Source of the DNA: Epiperipatus broadwayi
Taxonomy: Eukaryota > Onychophora > Udeonychophora > Euonychophora > Peripatidae
DNA length: 64,000 nucleotides
Reading direction: 5' to 3'
Assembly: GCA_028023455.1 (NCBI GenBank)
Contig: JAQFVV010012673.1
Span: 978,567-1,042,566, forward strand
This document shows positions 45,780 to 59,155 of the stretch, one piece after another. Each line of letters begins with the position of its first letter. Positions within the stretch are counted from its first letter, which is position 1. The position numbers and the translations under genes were made by a program. The notes beneath the pieces are model-generated. The model was not told the DNA's origin. It searched no databases and worked only from the letters and a program-made list of their open reading frames with translations.

Positions 45780-45877
45780 ACATGATCACATTTTCTATAC
45801 TATCACAAGCCTTCTGGCATCCATTGATTACTCTGTTTAGCACAGGTGGCAATACTGTATGGAGAATTTTGCTCTGT
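45780..45877 (-). mobile_element. T-family element, shortest copy, with 14-bp target duplication
   Basis: Only 98 bp: part of the M module (ACATGATCACATTTTC), then AAGCCTTCTGGCATCC, TTGATTACTCTG and TGGAGAATTTTGCTCTG. The exact repeat TTATACAAATCTTC stands at 45766-45779 and 45878-45891. Confidence 0.85.
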
Positions 45878-45891
45878 TTATACAAATCTTC

Positions 45892-47412
45892 TGAATTTAT
45901 TGATCCATAGAAAGCTCTCAGTCATAATGTAACCAGTCGGATAGTATATAATAAACCACAGATCTATTTTATACCAATAGCATTATTCTAACTTATGTGA
46001 AGTAAAATCCGTTAATTCAGACTTAAAATAAAGCAGACTAATGCTATTGTCATACACTAGATCATGTGATTAAGTTTGCCCAATCTGTTTTGATTAATGG
46101 TTTATTGGTTTTAACAAACGGAATGCTTCATTTAATTTGATACACCAATATAATTTTAACACTCATGTATTATTGTTATAAATGTAAATTAAAAATACAC
46201 ATTTCATAATGTATATGAAATTGAAATGAAAGTGATCAAAACTTCTGAGAATTGTATCTCAATAAATTCAAAGAATAGACCAACCGATTTCCTGAGCTTT
46301 GGTGGTTTGATATTCTTTTATTAATGTTATTAAAAATGTAGCAAGAAATTTGTAAATTAGTTTAAGTATAGCACAAATCATCGGTAATCACTTCATTCTG
46401 TGCATTTATTGACATATGGATGATATTATATCTAACTTGCGGAAGAATTATTTACTTTAAATTTCATATTATTGTTATAGTGTAAACATTTTGTTCAATG
46501 TTGTTTATATTTTTTTTTCTCCATAGAAAAGCTTCCCATTATATTTTCAATGTTTACATATAATTTTTATAAGGCCAATATTTTGTTCTATCTCAACTTC
46601 ATAGTTTAATTCCTTTAATTAGTTTTGAATTAAATCTGTCGTCAAAAATTAATAAAATAAATGTTAGCAAATGTAATGGAAGCTGGAGGGTTAATCAAAG
46701 AAATTTAAATATATAATTATAATCAAATACACATAGACTCCTTTCAATCTTAAAAAAGAAATGCAGAAAAAATAAAAAACTCCTCTCAACCTGCTTAAAA
46801 AAAGCAGTTTTTAAATCCATTATTCCTAAGAAAAAAATATAAGTATTTCTTAAGAGGATTTTAAAAAAGATTAACAGAAAAGAGAATTTCTTAAATGAAG
46901 AAAATATATACCTCTCCTCAATGATAAACATATAGATTTGAAAAACATAATTTTTATATACTTCAATTTTAAAAACATTATAAAATATTAAACAATTTTA
47001 AATTAGCATATGAGATTTTGATTATGAAACTTTAAACAAACAAAATAAAATATTTTTTTAAAATATTAAGAAAAAATACTAATGGATATTCATGATAGCT
47101 ATTGCACAATGTTGCAGATTTATTTACATTATTTATGTTAGAACGCTGTAAGGAATAATAATAGTATACCTATAAGCTAGTTGGACAGACAAAGCAAGTT
47201 TTGTAATCAAGTGATAGCACATGATCAAAAAGATCAGCCAGGACTATCACATACATGTAGTAGGCTGTGCGGAGCACAAAGATGTTTCACTAATGGGACA
47301 TCATGTGATCATGGCAATTAATAAAATTTGCATGTACTTGAAAATGTTTAGATTTCTGAATCACTTTTAATAAATATCTTAATTTATATATATATAAAAT
47401 AACACTTTATTA
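45892..47412. other. AT-rich DNA, nothing recognised
   Basis: No supported gene. The frame at 46695-46931 (-) is Phe/Leu/Lys low-complexity. Confidence 0.5.
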
Positions 47413-47645
47413 TTAAATACATATAAGGCTTTAGCCTTAATACTTTGTGCCTTGGGTGCTTAATTTTACCATGAGACAGACCTTTACAAATCTTAACACA
47501 AGATTATGACTGAGGGACCTCTACAAATCTTAACACAAAATTATGACTGGTCTTGTAATCTTGTGTTAAGATTTATAGAGATCCCTGTCATGATAAAATT
47601 AAGCACTCAAGGTGGATAGTATTAAGGTTAAAGCCTAATATGTAT
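47413..47645. repeat. inverted repeat, family D
   Basis: The left arm (CTTTAGCCTTAATACTTTG, GTGCTTAATTTTACCATGA) pairs with the right arm (TCATGATAAAATTAAGCACT, AGTATTAAGGTTAAAGCC). The centre holds a local duplication of CTACAAATCTTAACACAA (about 47492 and 47522). Confidence 0.75.
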
Positions 47646-47829
47646 TTATGTGCTGACAATGCACTTAAGAATTAATGTTTACAACTTTAAATTGATTTGA
47701 AATATTTAATAATTATAAGATCCAAATATTAGCTCGCTGTGAATCAAAAGATTTTGTGAATGTTGCTTTTCTAATGAGGTAGTGGACTTAATTAGTGAAG
47801 AATTTACTAGTTTCACACTCTCAAATCAA

Positions 47830-48090
47830 AATGCTTTAGATTTGCCTATATAATTAGAAAGTAGGTTGAAGATAAGATGGCCGCTCTTATCTTTATAAAG
47901 TTGTAATCTTGTGTTAAGATTTGTAGAGGTCCATCTCATGGTAAAATTAAGCAACCAAGGCACAAAGTATTAAGGTTAAAGCATTATATGTATTTATTCT
48001 CTGACAATGGACTTAATAAGAATTAATGTTTATAAAGCATTATATGTATTTATTTTCTGACAATGGACTTAATAAGAATTAATGTTTATA
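47830..48090. repeat. further family D arm plus 55-bp tandem duplication
   Basis: 47830-47895 is an arm of the 39884 fold-back (AATGCTTTAGATTTGCCTAT, AAGATAAGATGGCCGCTC). 47896-47980 repeats the right arm of family D. AAAGCATTATATGTATTTAT, continuing to AGAATTAATGTTTATA, then occurs twice (about 47977 and 48033). Confidence 0.7.
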
Positions 48091-48219
48091 ACTTTATTAT
48101 TCATAATTTATTCAAAAATGAATTTATTTAAAAAATATTATCTCAACATAATTACAGAAACTTTCTAATACAATATTATAATACATAATTTAACTACAAA
48201 AGTGTATGCTTTAACTCAG

Positions 48220-48432
48220 ACTAATGTAATCATAAATATATGAAGACCATATAGAGAAAGGTTTTCATAAAGACTGTTTTATTTTTTTATTTTTAAACAG
48301 TATGTGCTTAGCGAACATTGACTATCGAAAATCAGCTAAGCACATACTGTTTAAAAAATAAAAAAAAAATAAAAAATGGACTTAATGAAAGTTTTTCTCA
48401 ATACAGTCTTCAAATATCTATGATTATACTAG
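48220..48432. mobile_element. 213-bp fold-back element with perfect core stem
   Basis: Core arms AAACAGTATGTGCTTAGC (about 48296-48313) and GCTAAGCACATACTGTTT (about 48337-48354) are exact inverses around a 23-base loop. Outer arms (GTAATCATAAATATATGAAG against the inverse at 48405-48432) are imperfect. Confidence 0.8.
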
Positions 48433-49045
48433 ATAATTGCATTTATCAATCAGATTTTACACCTATCACGGTAATGTGCTTGATATCACAGTGTTAAAGT
48501 ATATGACTTTGAAATATGGCTTCTCAGAATTAATTCTGGTGCTGTCGTGAATTCATTTTTTTCATATCAATATATTTTTTTTTAATATTGAAACTATCCT
48601 TTTCTAATATCAATTTTATAATGGATTGATAATGTTTAAAATGATGATGATTTCAATACCAATATAATTCTTTTTTGTATTTTTTACTAATCTACTTGTT
48701 CTTGAATATAAATTAATGTGAAGTTTGTTACATAACTAAAAACCCATAATTGATCTATAATATTACCCAAATATATGATGGTCCAAGTACAAGGAAATCA
48801 GAATTAGTAAGAAACATATTTTTTAAGAAAGATATTATTGCATGCATTTCTTCTCTTAAGTAAACATAATGTAAATCCTTAACTCCTACATATCATTTGG
48901 ATGTATAGCATGTATATAATAACATATACTATATACAATACAACCAAGTTGTTATATTAAAGGCATAAGAATATAAAAAATACATCAAGAAATAGTGTAA
49001 TTATTTTATTTATTGAATGACTATATAACTTTGTTAATATATAAG
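48433..49045. other. AT-rich DNA, nothing recognised
   Basis: No supported feature. Confidence 0.5.
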
Positions 49046-49049
49046 TAAG

Positions 49050-49320
49050 GGAATTAAAACAGGATTTTTCAGTTTATTCGTTATCCATTCTACTCATGAA
49101 ACCAATACACATGACCACACTCATGCAAAAAAGATTCATGACCCCCAATATACATACTTCATGCAGAATTAGTACTTATCAGTTGAGTCAAATCATAATC
49201 TCCCACACATATACACAATCTGTGCATGGTTTATATTAAAATAGCAATCCCTCCAATTTTAATAGATGGGCTTCAGTCTTCTCACCCTTCCAACTATTCA
49301 ACCATCCATTTCATTGAAAA
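49050..49320 (-). mobile_element. SINE family B
   Basis: Minus copy: CCAATACACATGACCACAC, TCATGCAGAATTAGTACTTA, CACACATATACACAATC, then a 5' head to about 49315. The B-box end near 49050 is worn. Confidence 0.65.
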
Positions 49321-51246
49321 ATGACAATGGAATTCTCTAAGCCCTTGTTAGGTTTGATGCATGAGAGATTACAAATGAAATTAAAAATAACAAACCATAA
49401 TTATTTTAACAAACTAATTAACATGTTAGTTAGAGTCAACCTAGATAAAAGTAATCATTATTTATCACATGAAAAATCTAATGGCCACCAAAATAAAAAG
49501 GTCAAAGTGAAAATAGCAATCATTTTTTACTGTTTCTGTGGCCTTTGAAATACCAAAATTGTATACAAATTTATGTTTTTTTTACTTTATAAATTGTATT
49601 TCATGGGTCTGAGAGCTTTTCAGAAATATCCCTTATACCCATGTTGCAGCCATAACATTAACAATATGTCCCATTACTTGTCAGTATCTTAACACAAATT
49701 TAGTTTAGCATTGTAAATCTAAAGATGTATTGTATAATTAATTAAATTTGTTGCGTCAGAATACTATGATTCTAAATATAAAAATAGGCTATATAAATCA
49801 AAATGGGGAGGGAACGAACATATTTTGTAAAAAAAAAAAAAAAATCTTCATATTAGATTATATACATATTGGGGAAGACAGATATTTATCATATTCATAT
49901 CAATGATAATAGATATATAGATGATGCTAAATTTCTTTTTTAAATTTATTTTATTCTAAAAGTTGGGATATAAATACACTAAAATGTTAAAATAATGTTT
50001 TATTCATTGTTGTGTTTAAGATTGGTGAATGAAATCATTTAAGTGACTGCCATAACTGTGTATATATGCATTAAATTAAATATTTTATCATGTAAACAAT
50101 AAAGTAAGTAGGGGATATTTCCATGTAATATCTAGATAATGTTAGCAGAGACATTATGAGATAACAGACAGTTAGATTGAAAGATCTCAAGCTACATTTA
50201 AGAGTATACTTATAAATAGAAAAATGTGTCTTTTTCATTTCTAACTTGAAATATCATATGGATTTTAATCCAGACAAATATGTTTTTATCTTTTTTAAAT
50301 ATTCTGTAAATTCATAACTCTTGGATGGAAATGAAATCATATATGGATCTAGACAAAAAATAAAATTATTCTAAGATTTTATACTTATAAATAGTATGTC
50401 TGGGTTTAAATCGATATACAAACTTAGATTAGAAATGACAGATGAATATCCCTTGTAAATTGAAGATTAAAAAGCTACTGTGGCTTATTAGCCCAAATTA
50501 GTTTAGCTTAAGATGAGTCAATACTCACTGACATCATCTCACCCCTCCACTGCTAACTTATTATTTTAATTATGTGGAAATATTCCAACTCTTATAATTA
50601 GGTATATATGTGTGTATATAGATTAAAATTAAAAACTGACAAACCATCTATGAGATGTCAATATATACACATACTGACTTTACTTTTGTCAGAAGAAATT
50701 TAAGAATAAAGTAACTATTAATTCCTAGACTCTCACATTATAATAAGACTTGTTTTCATCAAAAATGTTGGAATTGAGTGTAAAATCAATTTTAGACCAG
50801 ATGTAAACACAGCACTACTAATTTGAACTTGTAATCAATCAAATGGAAGATACAGAGTATTATTTTTAAGACTCTTTGTGATTAATAATTATAAATGAAT
50901 TAATTGAAAATATTCAATAAATAACATGTAATTGAACTGCAAGCAGGTTAGATTTATGTGTTCTGTCAATATAAGTGCACAGACCATCTTCTTTTAATCA
51001 AAAAACTTTACCAATAAAATGACACATTACTGTTTGAGAATCAGATTTGAATAAGTCTTGACTTTTTGACAAATTCTGGAATTAAAAGAGGTTCAGTGTC
51101 TTCCCTTAGTATGAGTGCCAATGGATTTGTATTATTAATGCTGTATTTACATCTGGTTTGAATTTGAACTTCATTTATAATTACATAATTTTTCAGAAAA
51201 TTAAACCTCATCAAAATCTTTGAGTTCCCAATATATATATATCTTA
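49321..51246. other. AT-rich DNA, no gene supported
   Basis: Includes a 16-A run at 49829. The frame 49321-49548 (+) has no motif. Possibly intronic. Confidence 0.45.
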
Positions 51247-51327
51247 AAAGGAGGTTGCCTTGACAACAGTTTGAGATTGTGAATTGTTGTTGATATTTGG
51301 GAGAGTCTAATTGTTGACTGGTTCTAA
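51247..51327. mobile_element. fold-back family C, single arm
   Basis: GGTTGCCTTGACAACAG and TTGTTGACTGGTTC match the right arm of 44837-45026. There is no partner arm, only (AT)n runs at both sides. Confidence 0.7.
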
Positions 51328-51474
51328 TGTATATATATATATATTTCTATTACATAATTGGTTTAGTGTATAATTTTAAATCATCTAAACTTCATCAGTT
51401 CATTTCCCGTCCACATACTCTCACTGAGCTGACCAGTAATGATAAAAGAACAATATAATTCAAAATAACAGAGT

Positions 51475-52390
51475 CATAACTCTCCATATAGTAGTTTCAA
51501 TCAGTGCAAGCCATAGTAATCAATGGATTCAAGAAGGTGTGTGCATATAATCTAGTACCTACTCATATAATATCCTCAGACTAGTTTCTAGATTATGGCT
51601 TTCATCAGTGAGAAACCTTGAATTTGAAAGTACTGCACCTAGATCTTATGACATAATGCAATCCTCTAGCAAACAATTTTTACTATCTTAATTAACTATA
51701 AAGCTATAGAGACTAAAATTAAAAACACAATAAAATTTTCAATCCAAGTTATTGTCAAATGAATCTAAACTCAGTTCAGCATCTATACATTATGGTGTCT
51801 TTAGTTTTTTAATAACCATAGTCACCACTATCAGGATTGATATTAAGCCACTAAACATCTCATGATTACCATTTCTTGTGCTTACTCAAGCTGTTAATAA
51901 CAAAGATGAAAATCTGCTATTCATGTGATCATGTGATGTTTAGTGGATTAATATCAATCCTGCCCAATAAGTTTATGGTGACTATGGTTATTAAAGAACC
52001 AAAGACACCAAAATATATACATACTGAACTGAGTGCAGATCTCTACGATTATATAAGTGAATGAGTTTGGATTGAAAATATTGTGAAATTTTAGAATCAA
52101 AGCTTTACAGTTAACTAAAAGGTAAAATGTAGCTTCTAGCGGATTGCATTAGATCCTAAGATCTAGATGTAGTGCTCTCAAATCTAAAGCTCTTCACTGA
52201 TAAAAATGACAAGCTAGAAACTAGTGTGGGGCTATTGGATGAGTAGGCACTAGATAGAGATTTTATGCAGAAACCTTCATATTCACTTATTTCTCTGGCT
52301 TGCAATGGGTGGCACTATCATATGGAGAGTTGGGCCTCTCTTATTAACAGCATGAGAAAGCATAAGAAATGGTGATCATGTGTGGTTAGT
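51475..52390. mobile_element. T-family long palindromic copy
   Basis: The left half (51475-51870) and right half (51880-52355) are inverted copies: GTAGTTTCAATCAGTGCAAG against its relative near 52300, and ACTCAGTTCAGCATCTATAC against the inverse near 52022. The centre is an M module facing an M module (about 51855 and 51920). An outer M module follows at 52360-52390. No clean target duplication was found. Confidence 0.8.
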
Positions 52391-53139
52391 GGTTTAATAA
52401 TATTTTGTGTTCTTATTAACAGTTGAATTTATTTGAAAAACAGTATGAAGTTTCGATGTTTCTAAAAGAAATGTAACTGTTCAACTCGATAATGGAAAAA
52501 ATGCCATCATCCTAAATTTCCAGGCTTACTTAAAGACTAATTACACTTGACGTCATGTTGTCATGTGTGAGCGTATTTAATACAGGTTAGGAGTCTGTGT
52601 TGTTGAAATATTAATTGATTTGCTGAGTTACTGATATCAGGGTTGATTGACTAAAACTTATATCTATCAAAAAATTAGTTAAATTTTTCATCAAACATCA
52701 CTGCTTGAAAATTTCGTGAGCGGATAATAGGTAACTGACGTTAACGTATTGCAGTTTTATGTGATAATTAATTAATTAGGTAATTCTGTATAATTCATTC
52801 ACTCTCTTTGACAAAAGCTTACTAAGACTTTTTTGGTTCATTATCTACTTTCAGAGGCATCGAAGTATTTGACTGTTTTTTCTCAAAATTATTTTATCAA
52901 ACATGTGTTATTTGTTAAGTTTAAAAAGTATTAAGAAATTGAATATAAAATTAAAAAATAATATTTATTTTTATAAATGCCATTCACTATATTTAATGAA
53001 TTATTATTTTTTACCTATATTATAATGTAAACATTGTTAAGACATTGTGGACCTCGTCATAATTTTTTTATGTTTACCGTATCATTTTTGTTCAAGATTT
53101 TACTACATTGTACAGGCTTAACACCTGCATTTATATATG
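52391..53139. other. no gene supported
   Basis: 52500-52750 is slightly richer in G+C, with CG-containing words, but no frame or splice-bounded exon was seen. Confidence 0.4.
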
Positions 53140-53270
53140 TAATATATGCAGGATTCGAACTCAGACTTTTACACGACCCACAACTCTCAGTGCCATCTTA
53201 TATTGGTGATTCACCTGATCACACACACGTTGAAAAGATAAATAATCACCAATATACGTATTTCAAGCTT
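53140..53270 (-). mobile_element. SINE family B, partial
   Basis: GGATTCGAACTCAGAC (reversed B box), ACACGACCCACAACTCTC, CACCTGATCACACACACG and AAAAGATAAATAATCACC. The open frame spanning it is an accident. Confidence 0.65.
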
Positions 53271-54008
53271 TTACTTAATTTATTTTTTCTAACCTTTTTC
53301 AAAAATAATTAAAATTTGGAATCTACCAGGGTCAGAAGATACAGTGAAGTATTTTCAAACTTATGGAATACTGCTTGTATGAAAAGTATGGACTAATGCG
53401 CATGAAATGAAACTTTAAGTGCAACGGAGATAATGGCAGTACTCTTCCATGACATTTTTTATTTTGTTTATTACAGTTATATTAAATTTTATTTAATTAC
53501 AATTGTTTGGAGTTTTGTGTAATTTATGGTGTTTTTATCATCATCTTTAAAAAAAACTAGCCACATTGTTTAAAACACGACGCACCTGAAAATGGATTCT
53601 TAATTTTAAAATGTCTAGCGAGTTTCTAGCTAAGAGAGTGAAAGAATTATATGTAAGTAACATTAATATGCACACATAGATATGTCAACATTTTCATCTT
53701 CAATCATTACTGATCCATTACAATCCCGCAATATTCTTTGTTTCAGCCATCCATCTTACATATTATCTGTTTTTAAGTCTTTTATTATAATTTGGAATCT
53801 AATTTAATATTTATACTGTCTATTATCATTTTTTTTAGTATACATAATTTGTACGCACACAGACATATATATATATCCGTAGATAGATCGTATGAAAGAA
53901 CGAACAAATGGATACAAAAACTTATTCACTTTCTTTGCAAAACATATATATATATAGTATTTTTACAAACAGAAAATGAATAAAATTGTTCCGTAGTTTG
54001 ATCGACAG
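53271..54008. other. AT-rich DNA, nothing recognised
   Basis: No supported feature before the candidate exon. Confidence 0.45.
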
Positions 54009-54152
54009 ACCATCGTTCTCACGCACCAGTAATTGCACCTTTAGGAATTGCTTTTCATTTTAATTGGTCCCACGACGCATCACTAGAAAGTCCATTCTAT
54101 TACTTTGACATGAATAGTTTAGAAATGGTCCCAATTAGACTGAAAAAAGTGG
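54009..54152 (+). CDS. candidate internal exon, 144 nt, phase 1-1
   Basis: A CAG acceptor (54006-54008) and a GTGAGA donor (54153) enclose an open stretch that splits a codon after its first base at both ends, so it is symmetrical (phase 1-1). The peptide contains VIAPLGIAFHFNW, SLESPFYYFDMNSLEMVP and IRLKKV. The spacing FHFNW, eight residues, then P-aromatic resembles WIF domains of Ryk-type receptors. A serpin central segment is a weaker alternative. Phase 1-1 exons are common for extracellular modules. A stop follows in frame soon after the donor, and the acceptor's pyrimidine tract is poor. It may be a decayed exon. Confidence 0.3.
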
Positions 54153-54439
54153 GTGAGAATTCGAAATATTAGTTCTGTAAGAACAATTTGCAAAGTAGTT
54201 TAAATATATACCAAAAAAAAAGGCGGAAATATTCAGTTTAAAATGTTTTAATTCATATATATATAATTTCTAAAAAGAAAAAAAAATTAAACTCGTCATG
54301 TTAGTTAAATACGATGAATTTCTTATTTATGAATATACATGTTTACTATCTTTGAATTTTTATTTCGTAAACTATAAATAAAATATATTTATTTAAAAAA
54401 AAAAAAAACACATTTATTTAATACTGTTTATGTATCTAC

Positions 54440-55555
54440 GAAAACACTGGATTTCCACCAACCAAGAGAACAAGCTGGATTTAAAAGTGGTTTTAGTACA
54501 ATAGATTATATCCAGGTATTGAGAGAAGTTATAGAAAGGACAAATGAATAAGGGTTGCCATTATGCTTAGGATTTGTAGATTATGAAAAGGCATTTGATT
54601 CTATAAACATTTCTTCAGTGATTAAAGCATTGGATCATCAAGGTGTAGATCCAGGATATTGCCATATTTTAAAGAATATTTATAAAAATGCAACAGCAAC
54701 AATTAGATTACATAATGATAGTAGGAAAATCAGCATTGAAAAGGGTGTAAGACAGGGTTACTTCATATCTCCAAAACCTTTTACAGCAGTGCTGCAAGAA
54801 GGATTTTGCTGATTAAAATGGGAAGCTAAAGGAGTGAAAGTAAATGGAGATTATTTAAGTCATTTAGATTTTGCAGATAATGTAGTTGTTTTTGAAAATA
54901 ATGCTTTAGAGCTACAGGAAATGTTGCAGGAGTTATCAGATGAAAGTAGGAAAATAGGACTAAAGATAAATGTTAAAAATACTAAAGTAATGTTTAATAG
55001 ATTTTCTCAAAATATGAAGATAAAGATTGATTATGATGAGTTAGAAGAAGTTAACAGTTACAAATACATTGGTCAGATTATTAATACAGATGGAAACATA
55101 ATGTATGAAATTAATCATAGAATTAAACTTGGTTGGAGTGCTTTTGATAGAAATAACTTGATACTAAAAGGAAATATGCCTATGTGTTTGAAAAGGAAAG
55201 TTTTTAATAAATGTGTTTTGCCAGTTCTTATTTATGGATCTGAGACTTGGACACTTAATAGTAGAGCAATACAGAGACTTTAGACCACTCAAAGATGTAT
55301 GGAGAGATGCATGTTGGGAGTAACAAGAAAAGATCAAAAACGCAATGTATGGGTAAGAGAACAAACAGGTGTTACTGACCTCATTAAAAAAATTAAAAGA
55401 CTGAAGTGGAGTTGGGCTGCACATGTGAGATGGATGAATGAAATAAGAAAGTTTGCAGGGGTGATGTAAAGAAGAGAAGCTAAAGATAGGCAAAGATGGA
55501 TTGAACTTGGAGAGACCTTCATCCTGCAGTGGATTGATAATGGTTGATTATGATG
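54440..55555 (+). pseudogene. RTE-type LINE reverse transcriptase remnant (copy 2)
   Basis: Longer than copy 1, it starts within the RT fingers (EQAGFKSGFSTIDYIQ) and includes motif A (FVDYEKAFDS), a mutated motif B (RQGYFISPKPF, Asp to Tyr) and a mutated motif C (FADN where copy 1 has FADD). Thumb and C-terminal region follow (YGSETWTLNSRAIQR, LKWSWAAH, ETFILQWIDNG). Stops lie at about 54549, 54812, 55281 and 55468. Relative to copy 1, an 87-bp segment coding for ARRDDNRW and the following residues is missing between two ACAT words. The 3' end again runs into TGATGATGAT. Inactive. Confidence 0.9.
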
Positions 55556-56294
55556 ATGATATATCTATGAGATATGCCAATTTGATTCCCGAAGTACATT
55601 TTTCTAAAATATACATGTGGATGTGTATACCAGTAGCTACTGTCACCTTCAAAGTAGTCAGTCCGCTTGTGCATCTATATACTGAATAAAATGGCATTTG
55701 GAAGTATACCTGGGACTCATCTTCAGGAATAATGTTGATCAGCTGTCTGATATCAATTAGGATATCAGTTACAGTAGAAATTCTTCATCTCATCAGTTCA
55801 GTTAATCAAAAATCACAGAGAGCTAAGTCAGATGAATAGACGGGATGATCTAGTTATGCAATTGATTTTTTGGCCAAGACATCCTTCAAAATCTAAGACA
55901 TAAACTTAACAGAAATTGTTCTCACGCCTAATTCTTTATTTAAAATTAGTATAACTGTTCCTCAATTAATCCGCAATTCTTTACCTATCATACTTAATTG
56001 TCTGTCAATTCATCCTGCATTTTATATTTTGTTTATATTAACATCAAATTATGAAATTTATGCCACTTGATAAATATATTGTGGACAGTCAGGATGACAA
56101 ATAAGAAAGGGCTGATCCAGATACCCCTATTAGAAAAGTTACTATTGGAAGTCATAATTCAAAAATAAGCAGTTGTGGTTCATACCTTAATGAGATATTT
56201 AGAATAGTATATTTATTACTGAAAGTCATGATGAAGGAAAAGCCTGCAAAGAAAATCTAGGATGAAATATGCAGATACAGTTATGTAAAATCGT
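55556..56294. other. no gene supported
   Basis: Mixed composition, no frame with a motif. Confidence 0.45.
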
Positions 56295-56580
56295 CTTAAA
56301 TATAGGGGACTTGAACTCAGATTTTCAAGCAACCTTAAACTATTCACACTATCTCATACTACTGATACACATAACCACATAATTTACAAAAGATAAATAG
56401 ATCATTAATATACATATTTTGTGCTGAACCAGCACTCATCCGTTGCTCCAGATTATCATCTCCTACACACATATATAATCACTGCTCACATTATATTACG
56501 ATAGCAAATCTTTATACTTTAGTGAACAAACTCCAATACACTTCAACTTCCAACCCTTCAGCCATCCATATTATTAAAAA
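56295..56580 (-). mobile_element. SINE family B, near full length
   Basis: GGACTTGAACTCAGATTTTC (reversed B box), TACTGATACACATAACCAC, TGTGCTGAACCAGCACTCAT, CACACATATATAATCACTG and the head near 56560. Confidence 0.75.
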
Positions 56581-56769
56581 TCTGATGATAGAATGCACAA
56601 ATCTCGTGCTGATGCCAATATTGTTGCTATGCCCATGTTGACCTCAAGTTACTCTAACCCCTAATGTATAGGACAGTACCGATTTAAATACATAGAAGAA
56701 AGATGGTCAGAATGTAGGCTTAATGTGTAACATTTGAAATACGGGCATTCTTATATCTGGAACAATTGT

Positions 56770-56865
56770 AAATATAGGGATTTGAACTCAGATTTTCAAG
56801 CAAACTTCAACTATCCACACTATCTCACACTATTGATACACATGACCACACACATGTAGAAAAAT
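56770..56865 (-). mobile_element. SINE family B, 3' part only
   Basis: Its first 90 bases repeat 56295-56385 closely (GGATTTGAACTCAGATTTTC, TATTGATACACATGACCAC), then it stops. Confidence 0.7.
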
Positions 56866-58700
56866 GGTCTTACAAATTTGTAAAACATATGGTATAGAGA
56901 ATAGGCTGAAGAATTACTTTGCTCTCCAATCTATGAGTTGAGGAGGACAAAAGAAAGGTATATTTCATCATTTCTAAGTTTTCAAAGCAGAACCAAGATA
57001 ATACCATCCAACCTATTCTTTTTTCTAATATGCATGACTTTTCATAATTAAGATAATAAATTAATTCCTTATTTCTTCTATCAATATTTCCATTTGTGCT
57101 CTACAATCCTTCAAGACATCATTCATAATATTCTTATTTTGTAGTATTGGTAGTTCTTGTCAATAAACGACCATTAACTAAATAATTTTTATTGTTTTTT
57201 ATGGGAACGACAGAGTACGTGTAACATATTTCTTACATGATAGAAAGGTCAATTGCTTATTGCTTAATTTATAAACATTTATAACCAAAACAATTGAATG
57301 TATATAAACAATTATCAGCAATTTTTTGCTACATTTTGTTTTTCAGCATTTAGCAATAATGTAGCAAATGACATACAGGGAGATTCTACAATGTATATGG
57401 TTCAGCTATGTACAAATATTATGGTAATATTTTATGTGCCCCATAGCTATTTTATTTCAGCCACAATTTACCTTTAAATACACAAAAGTTTAAATTTGCA
57501 GCCCATTCAAAAGTGAATTCATTTTGAACTCAAGCTTTTCTTTATTTAAATGGGGAGCATGAGTGAAAGAATATAACTATGGTGCATTTAAGATATTTTA
57601 TATACATTGCAGCTAACATTATGCATTGTTTCTATTTAAAATATTATGGTATATATATATATAATCAAAATTCAAGCACCACCAAGTCTCAGAAGGAGAA
57701 TGTTTTTTTACAGCTTAGTTATCAATATACTTAATCTAATTCAAATTAACAGCTTCATTCCTTTTCTCCTTCCATATTTAGATATCACTTTAATTGCCTT
57801 ATCAAAATTCACAAAATGTGTTTTAAGCAATATTTGAGATATTACATTTAATTTCTAAATAGTTTATTCTATAATAAAAATGTATAATTTATTTTTCTTT
57901 TTGCATGCCAAATCAATATAATATTAATATCATTTACATTCTTTATTACTTTTTACAATGCTTTTTACAACCCACTATTCACATTTTCAACTGTCCCAGC
58001 AATCTTTTTCAGGATTTCTACAAACTTAATTTATATTTATGAACTTTCATGATCCAAGAAAACGGAATCAATCATTAAATCAAAGTGAAAAAAATAAAAA
58101 AAATAGCAATTACTTAATGTCTGCTTCTGTTTTTTTGGATCATGAAAGGACATGTAACTATAAATTTAAGTTTGATATTGAAAATGTTAAGATTCTTCAT
58201 GAAGAGAGAAACTATAATAAATAGAAAAATTAAAGAGGCAATTTTAATAAATAGAAATAAAATGAATATAATTAATAAACAAACTGCTAATGTTAAAATT
58301 TAGGTTTCATGGGATTTGAGTTGATGACATTTACTTCCATTTTGGTTTTTGAATTTGATAGCAGTTGAGGAGGATTAAGGAATTAACTGTAAGTACTTCT
58401 GCATAATTACCATTATATTTATTATTTTTATTGTTATTACAGTAATTTTTCATTAACAGACATTTCATCTGTAATATATATATACACACACACACCACAA
58501 AGCTAAACCCTATAACTTTTATTCTTCAAACATTACAGACCCTCTTAGATGCAAAATATTTGCTTTTAATAATGTACTACTAAACACAGATAATAAATAA
58601 ATAAAATAATCAATTGGTTTATAATTGAGAAGTGCATAAAAGTTTGATGATTGGAAAAATGGAGTAGAGTTGAGACTCATAGACATTAAGCTTTAGAGTA
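56866..58700. other. AT-rich DNA; small inverted words near 58046-58150
   Basis: CTTTCATGATCCAA and TTGGATCATGAAAG are exact inverses about 90 bases apart. No gene is supported. The frame 58039-58224 (+) overlaps this and has no motif. Confidence 0.45.
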
Positions 58701-58704
58701 GGTA

Positions 58705-59155
<451 letters not shown>

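Noticed and set aside
53034-53312. 92-aa open frame
   Set aside because: Most of it is a reversed SINE family B copy.
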